A stretch of DNA of 64,000 bases, taken from assembly GCA_002221725.1 (NCBI GenBank), contig NJFT01000020.1, positions 186,001 through 250,000 on the forward strand, in the 5' to 3' direction. Source of the DNA: Scedosporium boydii (taxonomy: Eukaryota; Ascomycota; Sordariomycetes; Microascales; Microascaceae). Positions 46,282 through 57,130 of this stretch are shown here, one piece after another. The translations under genes and the position numbers were made by a program. Under the pieces are notes generated by a model. The model saw only the letters and a list, made by a program, of their open reading frames with translations, had not been told where the DNA came from and ran no database searches. The stretch's first letter is position 1. Each line of letters opens with the position of its first letter.

Positions 46282-47913
46282 CTAAAATTTATGAAGCTTA
46301 TGAAGCCTATGAAGCTTATGGCCTGCCTGGTGTAATCTTTCAAACACGCGTTCGGGATCATACTTGGCAGAGACCTCTTCCAAAAATTGTTTGTTCTTCT
46401 CCCCAAAACCAGCAATGACATCCTGCTCCTGGTTCGCATAATTCATGTATTTGAATGTGCGACTCTTTCCCTTCTGCTTCGTCAATGCCTCAATCGCAAG
46501 ACCCAAGCTCCTCAGAACTGCCATGAACTCCTTGTCGTCAGAATCGTCATTCCATACACCAGTCAACAAGATGAGGGTCATTGGCTCATCCGGGCCTTCG
46601 AGGCCGTAGACGTTGCCTGCGCCTTCGCGCGCGGCCTTGTTTCTCATGGCAGGAGTGATGTGATTTACATCGAACACAAAGTCAAAACGACCGACATATG
46701 GCTCTGTCATCTCAGACCAGAGCGTGTACGCAGATTTGAGCAGGTTGATATCATACTCCATAGATAGTGTCCAATACGCATTCCGCTTGCCCCTTGAGTC
46801 GGTGACTTCTGCCATTTCTGCAGCAAGGTCGCTGTAGTCGGCAAGTCGAAGGGTATTAGAAAGGCTGGGTATGCGGCGAAATGCGTCGTAAATGGGGGGA
46901 TCTGCTGTTGGCTCTGGGTAACCCAAGAACTGCGCAACTAGCACCGCGCCATCGCTTCGGAAGAAGTCCAGAATCATGTGGGCTTTGCTATCTTTGGTCA
47001 AGTCATGGGTGTACTTGTCGTAGGTGTCGAAGAAGGTGTCGAAGTGTTCCTCATGAATGACATTCATACCGCCCCACATACCGTTGTATGGGTGCAGCTT
47101 CAGTGTCAAGCTCGTGACGATACCAAAGTTATGGGCCCCACCTCCGTGAAGGGCTCTGTGGAGGTCAGGGTGAGAAGCGCTGTCGACGGTGACGAGTTCA
47201 CCGCTAGCTAATACTATATCAGCAGCCACTAGGCCATCGATTCCCCAGCCATATTGGGCGGAATAGTATGAAAGTCCACCTGTGGTATGGATAATTAACA
47301 ACTTATTTCAGATAATCCCAAATAATTTCAAATAATTTCCCATAACCATAAAGAGCGCCAAAACTTACCACCAAAAATAAAGCCGGGAATGCCAACACCG
47401 AAATCTCGTCCACCGACTGTTATCACACCATGTTTTTCAAGTTCCTTGAAGAGCGGGCCCCATTGAAGGCCAGGCCCTACTCTCACAGTCTTTTTGTCGT
47501 CTGCTATCTCAATGTGATTGAGGTTGACCAGGTCGAACTGGATGCCACCTTGGATGCTCGAGCCTTCTGAGTTGGAAGAGTGGCCACCCCCTTTGATGGC
47601 GAAGGGGCATTTCGCGCGCGCGACTTCGACAATGGCCGCCTTGACTTCGTCGGCGCTCGTAGGTTGGAAGAAGCAAGCTGGCGTCTTTCGTCTCTGGAGT
47701 GCATTCCAAAACGAATTCTGCGCGTCGGCGAACTTGGTGGACGAGGGCAAAATGACCCGACCGGGACAGAGTGTGGCAATCGCATCTCGCTGATGCCAGG
47801 TTAGAAGACAGCTGGCGGATGGAGTTGTGTGTGTGTGTGTGTGATAAAGAGATACTCACCGCAGCAAAGGCGCACGATGCGATCTCATCAGTTTTTTCAG
47901 GCGTTGAACCCAT
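46282..47913 (-). CDS. Berberine-bridge-enzyme-like FAD-linked oxidase
   Basis: 490-aa vanillyl-alcohol-oxidase-fold flavoprotein. Exons in transcript order: 47,913-47,860, 47,789-47,369 and 47,279-46,282, all GT-AG and in frame. The FAD-binding PCMH-type domain shows FAIKGGGHSSNSEG with the His (residue 88) that normally carries the 8-alpha-histidyl FAD link, and GIPGFIFGGGLSYYSAQYG across the second junction. The second covalent Cys of bicovalent members is absent. The C-terminal BBE domain has YMNYANQEQD-like and KYDPERVF motifs. Without a signal peptide it should be intracellular. Such enzymes oxidise amines or alcohols and can form C-C or C-N bonds in alkaloid pathways. The last 12 residues derive from a short ATGAAGCTT-type tandem repeat, an unusual tail. 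It shares an 0.8-kb divergent spacer with the aminotransferase. Confidence 0.92.
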
Positions 47914-48252
47914 ATTGCTAAGCCGGGCGGTTAATCGATTTGGACTTGGAGGAGCGCGTGTGTCTGCGCAAAATCCCGGAATTTCTCGAGAATGGACTAA
48001 GTAATCAGAGGGTTTTGTTTTCCTGATGAAAACAGGGGCAACAAGATCCAAACAAGTCGTGCCAAGCCGATTCTCGCTGATACAATTAATTCTAGACGGT
48101 GTCCGCGGACAACTTCCGTTCCCCCATGGCTTTTGGTGGGTGGCTGATTCGAAAACATCATTTCGCTTAGATTCTGCAATTCCATTAAGGCATTGTTCCC
48201 AAATCAGACTAGGGGTGAAATCTGTACGTTACATGTACTGCATATCATTCAT

Positions 48253-48262
48253 ATCTAAGCGC
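48253..48262 (+). promoter_or_regulatory. Cluster motif ATCTAAGCGC
   Basis: Exact 10-mer, about 340 bp upstream of the BBE-like oxidase start and 470 bp upstream of the aminotransferase start. Confidence 0.65.
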
Positions 48263-48435
48263 CGCTCGCCAAATTGTTATCCGGAGTCCTTCCCTCCTTT
48301 CCCCGCATGCATTGTGGCAGTGTCGCCTCCGCGGGGTCGAAGCGGGGTCACTGGTGGGCTCAACTCCGGGGTTGAGGAGCGGGGTTGAAGAGCCCATTCA
48401 GATCCTCACGCCACCATTGAACCCTATCAGCACAC

Positions 48436-48445
48436 ATCTAAGCGC
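48436..48445 (+). promoter_or_regulatory. Cluster motif ATCTAAGCGC upstream of aminotransferase
   Basis: Exact 10-mer, 287 bp before the aminotransferase ATG. Confidence 0.7.
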
Positions 48446-48731
48446 TTCTATAGGAATGCACCCCGCGGGGGCGTTGGGGCATTCCCTTTACAGGATCAAC
48501 GAATCCAAACTTGGCTTTTCTTTATCTATTTCTCTAGCTTGTTCTTAGCTCCGATACTTGTTCCGGACCCGAGGCATGGGACCGTAATGGAACGCTCGGC
48601 CCGAGGAATTGGTGCTTATCGAAGCATCGCTCTACATCACAAAGTCGAGTCCTTTCCTTGCCTTTCTCTCAAGATATTATCTCTGCGGTGGTGACCACAC
48701 TTGGACTCTACAGACGGCATATTCGTGACGG

Positions 48732-50191
48732 ATGCTTTCTGCGTCGCTTAAGCGTATCCTTCGACTCACTTCACTTCAACGAAGAAGCCCTGGGCTCACA
48801 TCCGCAAACATGACCTCCATTCCAAGCGTCGAAGCATCCCAGCGGACACCGGTCCAGCAACTTCTCCAGCAGCAGGTTGACAAGTACGTCAAGGACAACC
48901 CGAAATCGGAAAAGGTAGTCCGCGAAGCTGCTCCTGTTCTCCCTGGCGGGACCACCCGAGCTGTTCTCCTCTACACGCCATTCCCTCTGGTCTTTTCCGG
49001 CGGCAAGGACACCTACCTCCGAACCGTCGATGGCGAAGATTACTTGGACTTCGTGTCCGAATATTGCGCGGGCATGTTCGGCCACTCGCACCCGGACATT
49101 GTAGCCGCTATCGACTCCGTGACCAAGCGTGGATTCACCCTGGGCGGCGCCACGGAAACCGAGGGTGAGATGGCGGCGGCTTTAACTAGCCGGTTCCCCA
49201 GCCTCGATGCCATCCGCTTCTGTAACTCGGGAACAGAGGCCAACACATTTGCCATCGCCACCGCGCTCGCCTATACGCAGAGAAAGAAGGTGAGCCGCGC
49301 CATTAACTATGGTTCAGTTGATGTTTTTATACAGCCCCTTTTTCAAAACTCACGAACCGGAATCTGACACCTCTGTGCGCAAACTAGGTCATGGTCTTTG
49401 AGAAGGCTTACCACGGCGGCACTTTGTCCTTCTCGTACACGAACCCAATGACGCTCCCGCATCAGTTCACGTACGGCATCTTCAACGACATCGAGCGCAC
49501 TCGCGCACGACTCGACCCAGAAGTAGGCGTCATCATTGTCGAGCCAATGCAATTTGCCGGTGGCTTGCAAGTGTCATCTAAAGAGTTTTTGCAATTCCTC
49601 CGCGACAAGGCCACAAGGATTGGTGCAGTCCTCATCTTTGACGAGGTTGTTACGTCTAGGCTGTGCTATGGAGGCATGCAGGAGCACTTCGGCATCACAC
49701 CCGATATGACGACCCTCGGCAAGCACTACGGTGGCGGATTCTCCTTTGGCGCTTTTGGTGGCCGCCGGGCCATCATGGATCTCTTCACGCCCGGCGCGCC
49801 GCGGAGCTTGTATCACTCGGGTACATGGAACAATAACCCCTTCACCATGTCGGCCGGCGTTGTCGCAACCAAACTCTTATCCAGGGAGGCCCTGGATAGG
49901 ACGAATAAGCTCGGCGATGCTCTACGAGAAGGCCTCCACGCCATCCTGGGTTCCGGAGACAGTGATGTAGCCGTATCGGTTGGATTTGGAAGCGTTGTCG
50001 GCCTGAAGTTCAAGGGACCCGAAGGAGACAATTGGAGGGATATATTCTACTTTTATATGCTCAACAACCACATATACATCGGACACAGGGGCTTCTTCGC
50101 GTTGAACATTACACATACTCAAGAGCACGTAGATCGCGTGCTCGAGGTTGCTAGGAACTTCTGTAGAGATACTGGGATAGCCTCCTATTAA
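48732..50191 (+). CDS. Class III PLP aminotransferase (glutamate-1-semialdehyde aminomutase-like)
   Basis: 453-aa fold-type I PLP enzyme. Exons are 48,732-49,289 and 49,388-50,191 (phase 0). Family motifs appear in order: VLPGGTTRAVL, a substrate-entry block YLDFVSEYCAGMFGHSHP, CNSGTEANTFAI (phosphate-binding GTEA), AYHGG, FDEVVTSR with the PLP-pyridine Asp (about residue 271), and TTLGKHYGGG with the Schiff-base Lys (about residue 298). It should transfer an amino group to an aldehyde or ketone, or act as an aminomutase. The N-terminal 26 residues are basic, Ser/Leu-rich and lack acidic residues, like a mitochondrial presequence; an alternative start at 48,810 would remove it. A broken paralogue is at 23,332-23,545 in island 1. 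Confidence 0.93.
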
Positions 50192-50907
50192 TGCCTACTT
50201 TTTTTTTTTTGTTGAACTTGGCTCGGACAGGATCTTTATGTGTGCATTATGCATGTGCTGAATGTGAAGCAACCTCCACTCGTTCCTACATGTAGTAAAC
50301 AATATAAAGGGGGTGTTCCCCAACCTCGCTTCCTGCAAAGTTAGGTTTCGAGGAAGTGTCGTTCTCCCAAGGATAGTACAAATGAAAATCAAGGTTTTAG
50401 AAAAAGAATAATGATAATAATAAATTATTTTGATTCTTATTCTTATTTTTTAATCTATTTTTTTCACTTATTATTTTTTCAAGTGTAGATGGCGTCCACG
50501 AGTTCGGTGGGAGATGGCCGGAAGGACCGGAATCGGGGATAGGGGAAAGGCTTTTGGGGGGGAGGTTAGGGGGGGGGATTCACGATCAAGTCCACTTAAG
50601 GGGAAGTAGGTGACATTTCTTATCAAATCTAAGCGCTTGGTCGCCCCATAGGGAAAATTCGCGACTCGTTGACCGACGATGTATTACGCGATGTACCCAG
50701 CCCCGGACCCCCGGACTACTCGGTGGCGACACTGTCGAGAACCTTCTCCGAGTTTTCACCAAAGCATCTTGACCCTTAAAATACCAGACGGGTTTATAAT
50801 AATTGGAAGACGGACCGGAACGGAACCAAGCTTCTTGGATTGTCTCCGTCCCTACACTTATTTCCCCATCTTCACAACTCCAAGTCGATCGAAACAAGAA
50901 ACCAACA
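50192..50907. promoter_or_regulatory. Region upstream of regulator 2
   Basis: 716 bp between the aminotransferase stop and regulator 2, with homopolymer-rich stretches (poly-T at 50,200, poly-G at 50,560-50,577) and an exact cluster motif at 50,626-50,636. No gene supported. Confidence 0.55.
50626..50636 (+). promoter_or_regulatory. Cluster motif AATCTAAGCGC upstream of regulator 2
   Basis: Exact copy, 271 bp before the regulator 2 ATG. If it is an activator site, this gene may be under cluster control or self-regulated. Confidence 0.65.
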
Positions 50908-52119
50908 ATGCCCGCACCCCTTCTGCAAGAGCCGTGGCGCTCCCAAGATGAAAGTCCCAGCTCCTGTTCCGATAGTGCTGGTAGGGAGAGATTGGACGCC
51001 TTGGTTGCGAATCCGACAAAGACAACGACGGGTCGAACAGTGCCGCCGAAACGTCGCGTCCGGACCCCGAAGGCCTGCCCCGAGTGCCGGCGCCGAAAGA
51101 TACGCTGCAATGGCGTGAAAACAGGATTCTGCTCCAGCCGCACGGGTTGTGAAGTCACCTGGCACGTCTCCGAACCCAGTGGAAAGTGAGTGTGCCGACC
51201 TTCAATGTCCTTTGAAACAACTGCGAGATATATGTTCCTAACATCAGCGTGTTTGACTACTACAGACCGAACGTCCTTGACAATACAACTGCCCGTAACG
51301 AAAGCCCGAAACAATCCGTCGAACCGACCACGCCTGACCGTCAACCACGACTCAAGACAGCCGGGTTCCAGCCTACCTGTCGCTCCGCGACACCAAACTT
51401 CACAGCCGATTGCAAGCCGGACTTCCGAATTACAGACCCTAGGGCCACAGTACTGCCCACCACCATGCCAAATGCCAAAATCTTCAATTCCTTTGGCGAC
51501 TACGTCTCAGCCATGTCGGTCGAGATGAAGCATTTGCAAGAACAGGGCTTCCTAGTCGCGACAAGCGTTGTGGTTGTGACACAAGAGACGCGCATCCAGC
51601 GTCTATTACTTCAAAGCGAGGATTTATCGGTACGGCAGTCGGCAGTCGAGGCTCTGTCCCGGTGCAGGACGACGATCAAACGACTGAAGAGGCACCAAGC
51701 CAAACTTGGCTGCACAGACAAGTTCTTAGACGGCGTTCTCGTGGAGATAGACGAAGAACTGGCCAACGCCACCGCCCGAACGTCAAGTCCTAGAGAGGAT
51801 GGGGCAGAAGATCTTCCCTGGTTGGTGAAGGATAACGGATCTGGCTCGGAGCAAAGCCTATCATCGTGTGTCCCGGGCGAGAGTTCGCCTCCAGACTTTG
51901 AACAAACGAGTATGGACTGGGGAGAAGACGCCGGTATACAGGTATGTTCTCCCGTGCGGGCGAGGCAGGAACGGCGCAGGTCTAACAAGAAACTAGGATT
52001 TTACTCTCTTAGACCAGTCTTCTTCTCCTTTAAATTACTATGAGCTAGGCTCGGCTATGCCTACCGAGGCGACCTGGCTATTAGAGCTTATAGCCGCCAC
52101 AAAGACAAATGTTATGTGA
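50908..52119 (+). CDS. Atypical zinc-cluster-like transcription regulator (regulator 2)
   Basis: 364-aa predicted nuclear protein. Exons are 50,908-51,185, 51,248-51,941 and 51,997-52,119; all introns are short GT-AG and the frame is kept to a TGA. A basic segment PPKRRVRTPKACPECRRRKIRC resembles the first half of a fungal Zn2Cys6 domain (Cys57, 60, 67), but what follows (Cys75 and Cys81, spacing x7 and x5) does not fit the second half and no sixth Cys is well placed. The middle (about 200-300) is helical with charged heptad-like stretches (VEMKHLQEQGF, RIQRLLLQSEDL). An acidic, Ser-rich region follows and the C-terminus is hydrophobic (TWLLELIAATKT). It may bind DNA with a degenerate zinc cluster, or act as a cofactor of regulator 1. 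The general class is likely; the exact family is not recognised. Confidence 0.75.
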
Positions 52120-52468
52120 GAGGATACATATCTGGCTACCAACGCATGAGCTGGTCGGCATATTTGCAAAGTCCACTTGGCGGGACCCTTAGGGAATGCA
52201 GTACCTTCTTGTCAAAAGCTCAATACCTATGAAAGCTGCAGCTGCAGAATGAGATTGGACTTTGCAAGGTAGCCACAGTGGTGAGATATATCACCGAGGC
52301 GACAAGAGAAGATAACCTATATCACGGTACGTGGATGCATCGTCTCAGCGGGACATGTTCTCGCAGCGATAGGGAGGTATACGGTCTTGCTGCCCCGAGT
52401 CTTGCTGCCTACTTTGTTCCAGAGTGTACTATCACTTTTATCGCAATCTGGCCAAATCTCTTCTTTCT
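52120..52468. other. Intergenic region between regulator 2 and helicase fragment
   Basis: About 350 bp with no recognisable feature. A + strand open frame from 52,278 runs antisense across the helicase fragment and is a shadow. Confidence 0.6.
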
Positions 52469-52915
52469 TTACCAGTCCCAGTTTTCTGCATCCCTAATAG
52501 TCGCCTCACTGAGCTGCTCTAGCCTCTCCTCCGCTGCCGCCATGCTTTCTGGTACAGTGTTGCCCACGACATCCCGTTCCCGTGCTCTCGACAGCAGCAT
52601 GCCGTCGAGTGACGAACATCGAGACAGCTGCACGTATAGGCTGTAGGGCCCGCATTGGCTGGGGACGGCTTCCCCGTTGACCGCTGTTGTCCGTGTCCCG
52701 CGCAGTTCCAGCACCACCCGTCCCAGCGTCCTGCCTTGCAGCTTGTAGTCCGTGCAGGCGAAAGCGCAGATCCCTCGCCATCCCCGAATAGAATCGCTGC
52801 GGACAATGGTATTCACCGGCTTCCGGGTGTGAAGGGTGGGGCTTACCGACCAAGGACCAACACTTCGGGGATAAATCTTAGCGCCTTGTGCCAACTCTGG
52901 TATCCGATCCACCAT
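52469..52915 (-). pseudogene. C-terminal fragment of a Helitron/PIF1-like helicase
   Basis: The - strand frame of up to 148 codons reads FACTDYKLQGRTLGRVVLEL near its middle and LYVQLSRCSSLDGMLL later, ending NWDW-stop. These correspond to the C-terminal motifs of PIF1-family helicases (an AFTDYKSQG-like motif, and a V-LSR-like motif VI) common in fungal Helitrons. Walker A/B and the Rep domain are missing, so it is a truncated remnant. Not RIP-mutated. A one-base variant of the cluster motif (AATCTTAGCGC, 52,875-52,885) overlaps its 5' part. Confidence 0.75.
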
Positions 52916-53319
52916 TCGCCACTGCTGCAGGCAGTTAGCGAGTTCAGCAGGCAGAGCGATCCAACGTGCGAAGAATTATTCCTACGAACCTTCCCCTCTC
53001 ACGTTGTACTCGGCCGGTAGGGCCGTTGTAAATACCAGGCGGAAACCAGAACTCGGTCAAGCTACATTACACAACGCACACGTATCCGAGCGCTGCCAAT
53101 TTCACGCAGGAGAACCGCCCTATATCGCACCTCCCCCTACTCCAGCTTATCCATGGCCTCTTTGATGCCTTCTTCTATTATCAGAAATATCTCCATCACT
53201 AGCACAATATCGTACAAAGCAGCAAATATAAGCATCTTACATTATATAGCTTAAGTAGCAGATATCGACCCTTGGATCCTGATCCCCCTACTTAGTAGAG
53301 ATATATATAAGATTACTAA
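52916..53319. other. Right end of island 2, no gene seen
   Basis: Transition from GC-balanced to AT-rich DNA over about 400 bp. No recognisable feature; it stops at the GTTCC target duplication of the following LTR. Confidence 0.6.
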
Positions 53320-53324
53320 GTTCC

Positions 53325-53536
53325 TGTAACGGATTGGGAAGTATTCTTCCATATCAGGGCAAAGGCTGACTAATCCGCCTTTTAGTGAAACGGGCGATGC
53401 CGTTAGACCAAAAGGTAATCCCAAGTTGACTGAACAAGTTCAGTCAATTGACTTTGCCACTTATGAAGGAAATCGCACACACAACTGGCATGGGCCAACT
53501 GCCCAAGCCACCACAGCGGGCATCCAGCCCGTTACA
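53325..53536. repeat. Short solo LTR-like element (212 bp)
   Basis: Begins TGTAACGGATTGG and ends CAGCCCGTTACA, with perfect GTTCC target duplications at 53,320-53,324 and 53,537-53,541. GC-balanced inside although its right-hand neighbour is AT-rich. It could be a solo LTR or a terminal-repeat retrotransposon in miniature remnant. Confidence 0.8.
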
Positions 53537-53541
53537 GTTCC

Positions 53542-53715
53542 TATAAGATATTATTAGTAAATAGATTTATAATCTTAATATTATTAATAGTAAGATAATC
53601 TTCTAGTCTAGTAGAATTAATATTATAATAAAAAAATATATAACTAGCTTCTAGAAGTTAAACTTACTATTTATTATAATAAACTTATATATTCTAAGAT
53701 TTATTACTTTATCTT
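53542..53715. other. AT-rich spacer
   Basis: 174 bp of TA-rich sequence without coding features, preceding the next LTR. Confidence 0.5.
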
Positions 53716-55639
53716 TATTATACTCCTAATACTAGGAAACCAGTTAATTAATAGATATCAGGTAGGTATAGCAAGTGTCAGGGTTGTAGGGGCCTATTAG
53801 GGGTAAATAAGGTAATCAAGTAGTATTTACAATAATATAGTAGAAGTATGTATATAAGTATAGGTTTTAGTTATACTTATATTAACTACTAGAGAGTCTT
53901 AAAAGATAAACTAGATATATAGTAGAACCTATAATTTATATAGACATTTCCTTCTAAGCTCTTCTTAGATTATTTTAACTTGCTATAAGCCTATTTAATC
54001 TAGATTACTCCTAGCTCGTCGTAATTCCTTACGACCTGGATTACTTGCGGCTTATCGTAATCCTGTGTAAGCGATCCCTTATTTTTGTAGTTCTGTTATA
54101 GTGCCGCAGTTTAACCTTCTCTACTACTCCTAACTGCCTAGCCTCCTTTCCGGCTATATATAGTTATAATATAATATTCTTCCTCTTCTAATCTTTATCT
54201 TTAAAGACCTATAAGTAAGCCTTTCCTTATTAGTTTATATTTTTTATAAGTTCTTTTTATAATTTTTTCTTATACTTTTTTATTATATCTAACTTTTTCT
54301 AAAGGTCTTTTTTTAGATCTACTTATAATTATTTAAACTTAGCTAATATAATTAAGTTATTAAATACTAAGACTAAAATATTATATATATATTATTTTAA
54401 AAATAATAAAGTATATATAATAAGTAAAGAGTCTTCTTAGTATATAGAATATATATAATAGAGTAGATTATATAATAGAGTTTTTATAGCCTTATTCTAT
54501 AGGTCTACTTCCTCTTCTAATTCTTCTCCTAGTAACTAACTTACTTTTTCCTTAATTACTTATCTTTTATAAAAGTAAAAGAAGCTAGAAAAAGAGGAAG
54601 TAGAAGTAGAGGAAATACTATTTATTCTTCAAATATAGCTATTAATAGTAGTAAACTATCTAGTATATATCTATTAGATAAAGAAGAATATTAAAGTAAA
54701 GAGTTTTAAAATATTTAGGAGGGGGATCTAGGGTTTAGATAAAGAGGACAGCATTTATCTCTCCATCTAGAAGGCTTGTATAGTAGAGGACATTCAGTTC
54801 CTCAAGGTTTCTAATCTTATTAACTAGTTCTCTTTAGGTTTAGAGGGCGATTTTATAAACTTAGGTCCTTTAGTTTTACTAGATTCTCTTAGTAGAATAT
54901 AGTAAGGAGTTACTAACTCCCTACTAGATATTTAATAAGTTCCTAGATATTCTTACTTTTATTATAGTTTTTCTATTTAATTAAGTATTTTATAATTCCT
55001 TTATAGTATTAGAAGTTAAAGATCTTCTCTACTTTAAAGATTTCTTCTTCTTAAATTTTAATTTATATTATTTTTCTAAGTAGTATATCTTTATATACTA
55101 GCTTAAGTAAGGCTATATAGAACACTAGGTAGTTATCTATACCTTCTAGTAGCTTAAGTTTATAATTAACTTCTAAGACCTTATATTTAACTAGGAAGGG
55201 TCCTAGTTTCTAATAATTAAGTTTATTACTTAGTTATATTATCTTAATCTAGGGGTCTCTTATTTCTAGCTTCTTTTAAAGTAGCTAGACCTTGCTCCCC
55301 CTTTTAAAAGTTAGTCTCTTAATCTATTTTTAGTCTATATAGTATTTTATATATTACTATATAAACTAGAGTTTTTCTATAAGTTGTTTATATAGCTCCT
55401 TTATCTTATTAATAGTAATAATTACTTATTCTACCTATGTTTTTATCTTTATTAGCTCAGATCCTACTTATAGTTTAATACTATAGTTTATATAGAATAG
55501 TAATAGCTTTATACTTTCTAATATATTAATATTATAAGCTCTTTATATTAAGAGTAGTAGGGATACCTAGTTATTTTATTCCTAGTTAATATAGTATTAT
55601 AGGTATACTTTAAATATTTAGTTTATCTACTTAACCTAC

Positions 55640-55945
55640 TGTGATCGAGTAAGGAAACTAAACTAAAACACCCTCTACAAAATAAAAGGAATAGTTATCT
55701 TGGAGACATCGATCGCAAAGCGATCGATGTTGGAAAGGTTGGTCTAATGGTTATAGAAACGAAACTGAAATCGAAAAGGAAAAGAAGGATTCTGATTAAA
55801 AAAGATGTTCTAACTTGAAGTTGATAGCTACTAAGGAATTCTTCACTTTTTATTCCATGCCGCTGCTGCCACGCGTCACGTGCCATGTGGCAGCCACTAC
55901 TACAAGCCACAGTTGCCACATGCCAGTCGCCCTACATACTAATAT
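55640..55945. repeat. Solo LTR (family C), copy 2
   Basis: 306 bp, alignable with 37,298-37,600. Flanks are CCTAC (55,635-55,639) and ACTAC (55,946-55,950), one mismatch. The surrounding sequence matches the uninterrupted Gypsy interior at about 34,950. Confidence 0.85.
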
Positions 55946-56695
55946 ACTACCCTTATATTTCTAGATAGTAAGTAATAGAGAGCTTATAGTTAATTCTTAT
56001 TCTATCTAATAGGCTCTACTAGAAGTATAAGATAAATACTTTACTTCTATCTAAGTTAATTTCTTCTAGTAAGTTATAGTTAGCTACTACTATTTATAGA
56101 AATAGTTTAGCAAATTATAGTACCTTTATAGCTTTATTATAGAATATAAAGTAGATATACTTTATTAGTCTATTAACTACTACTATAATAGTATTATACT
56201 TTATTTTAATAGCTAAGTTTTTAAACTTAGGTAACTTAATAATAAAATTAAGAGTAATCTTTTACTATAGTACCTCTAATACTAGTATAGGCTATAGTTT
56301 CCTATATAGCTTATACTATAATATCTTATTTTATATATAATACTTATATATTTTAATTAAGTATTTAAAGTTTTTAAGGCTATAGTCTATCTAATAGCTT
56401 CTTTTAAAGATTTTAAGTATCCTTCTAAAGCTTAGGTAATTATATAATAATAACTTATATATTTCTTAGAAGACGTAGCTCGTAAAGTTACTAGTAACTA
56501 TTAACTTTCTATTTTAATATTATAAGCTATTTTATTTTCTTATATTTAGGTAATTTAATAGGTCCTTATAATATAAAGTCTTATAGCCTTTCTATTATTA
56601 CCTTATTTCTTTAAATAGTTCCTAGTTCTATTTAACTTAATAACTTACTATAACTTATTATAAGTTGCCTTTATTATCTTAGTATAATATAATCT

Positions 56696-57130
56696 TGTAA
56701 GGAGTGCTGCCGGAGAGGACTAGGAACATACTTGAAGGCAAGCTCTACAATTGCCGAAGGGCACTGTAGGGCAAGTTACAGAAAGGATCAGTAAGACTCC
56801 AAGCACACTGCAACTAGACCAAAAGCATCATTAGCTTCAGAGGAAAAAGCAATGAAAGCGACCAACCCAGCTAAGAGCTAAGGGCGGGGTATTTGCATGA
56901 TTAGAGAATAAGCTATAGATAGCTGAAGATATAGTAAAGCTTTTAGGGAATAAAGAAGGAAGCTTAGGAGCAATTTGAGATCGTTCTCCAAGCTAAAGTC
57001 TTACTAGCAATTCTGTAATTAGAATCTATTACCTCTATAACTAGATTCTAAATACTCTTTAACTTATAACTATATAAAGAAGCCTATCTCTAACTAAGTT
57101 TTCTTATTGCTTATAGGTAATACTATTATA
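56696..57130. repeat. Solo LTR (family E), 435 bp
   Basis: Begins TGTAAGGAGTGCTGCCGG and ends ATTATA, between perfect AATCT duplications (56,691-56,695 and 57,131-57,135). Removing it restores the Gypsy sequence seen at about 35,690. Only partly RIP-mutated. Confidence 0.85.

Larger units (their letters stand above)
47914..48731. promoter_or_regulatory. Divergent promoter region, BBE-like oxidase / aminotransferase
   Basis: 818 bp without a gene. Exact motifs lie at 48,253-48,262 and 48,436-48,445, plus AATCTAAGCGA on the - strand at 48,163-48,173 (one base off). A run of CCGCGGGG-type GC-rich pieces surrounds them. Confidence 0.7.

Noticed and set aside
50586..51344. 252-codon - strand frame over regulator 2 start
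   Set aside because: Overlaps the spliced regulator 2 exons and its promoter, and shows no family features.
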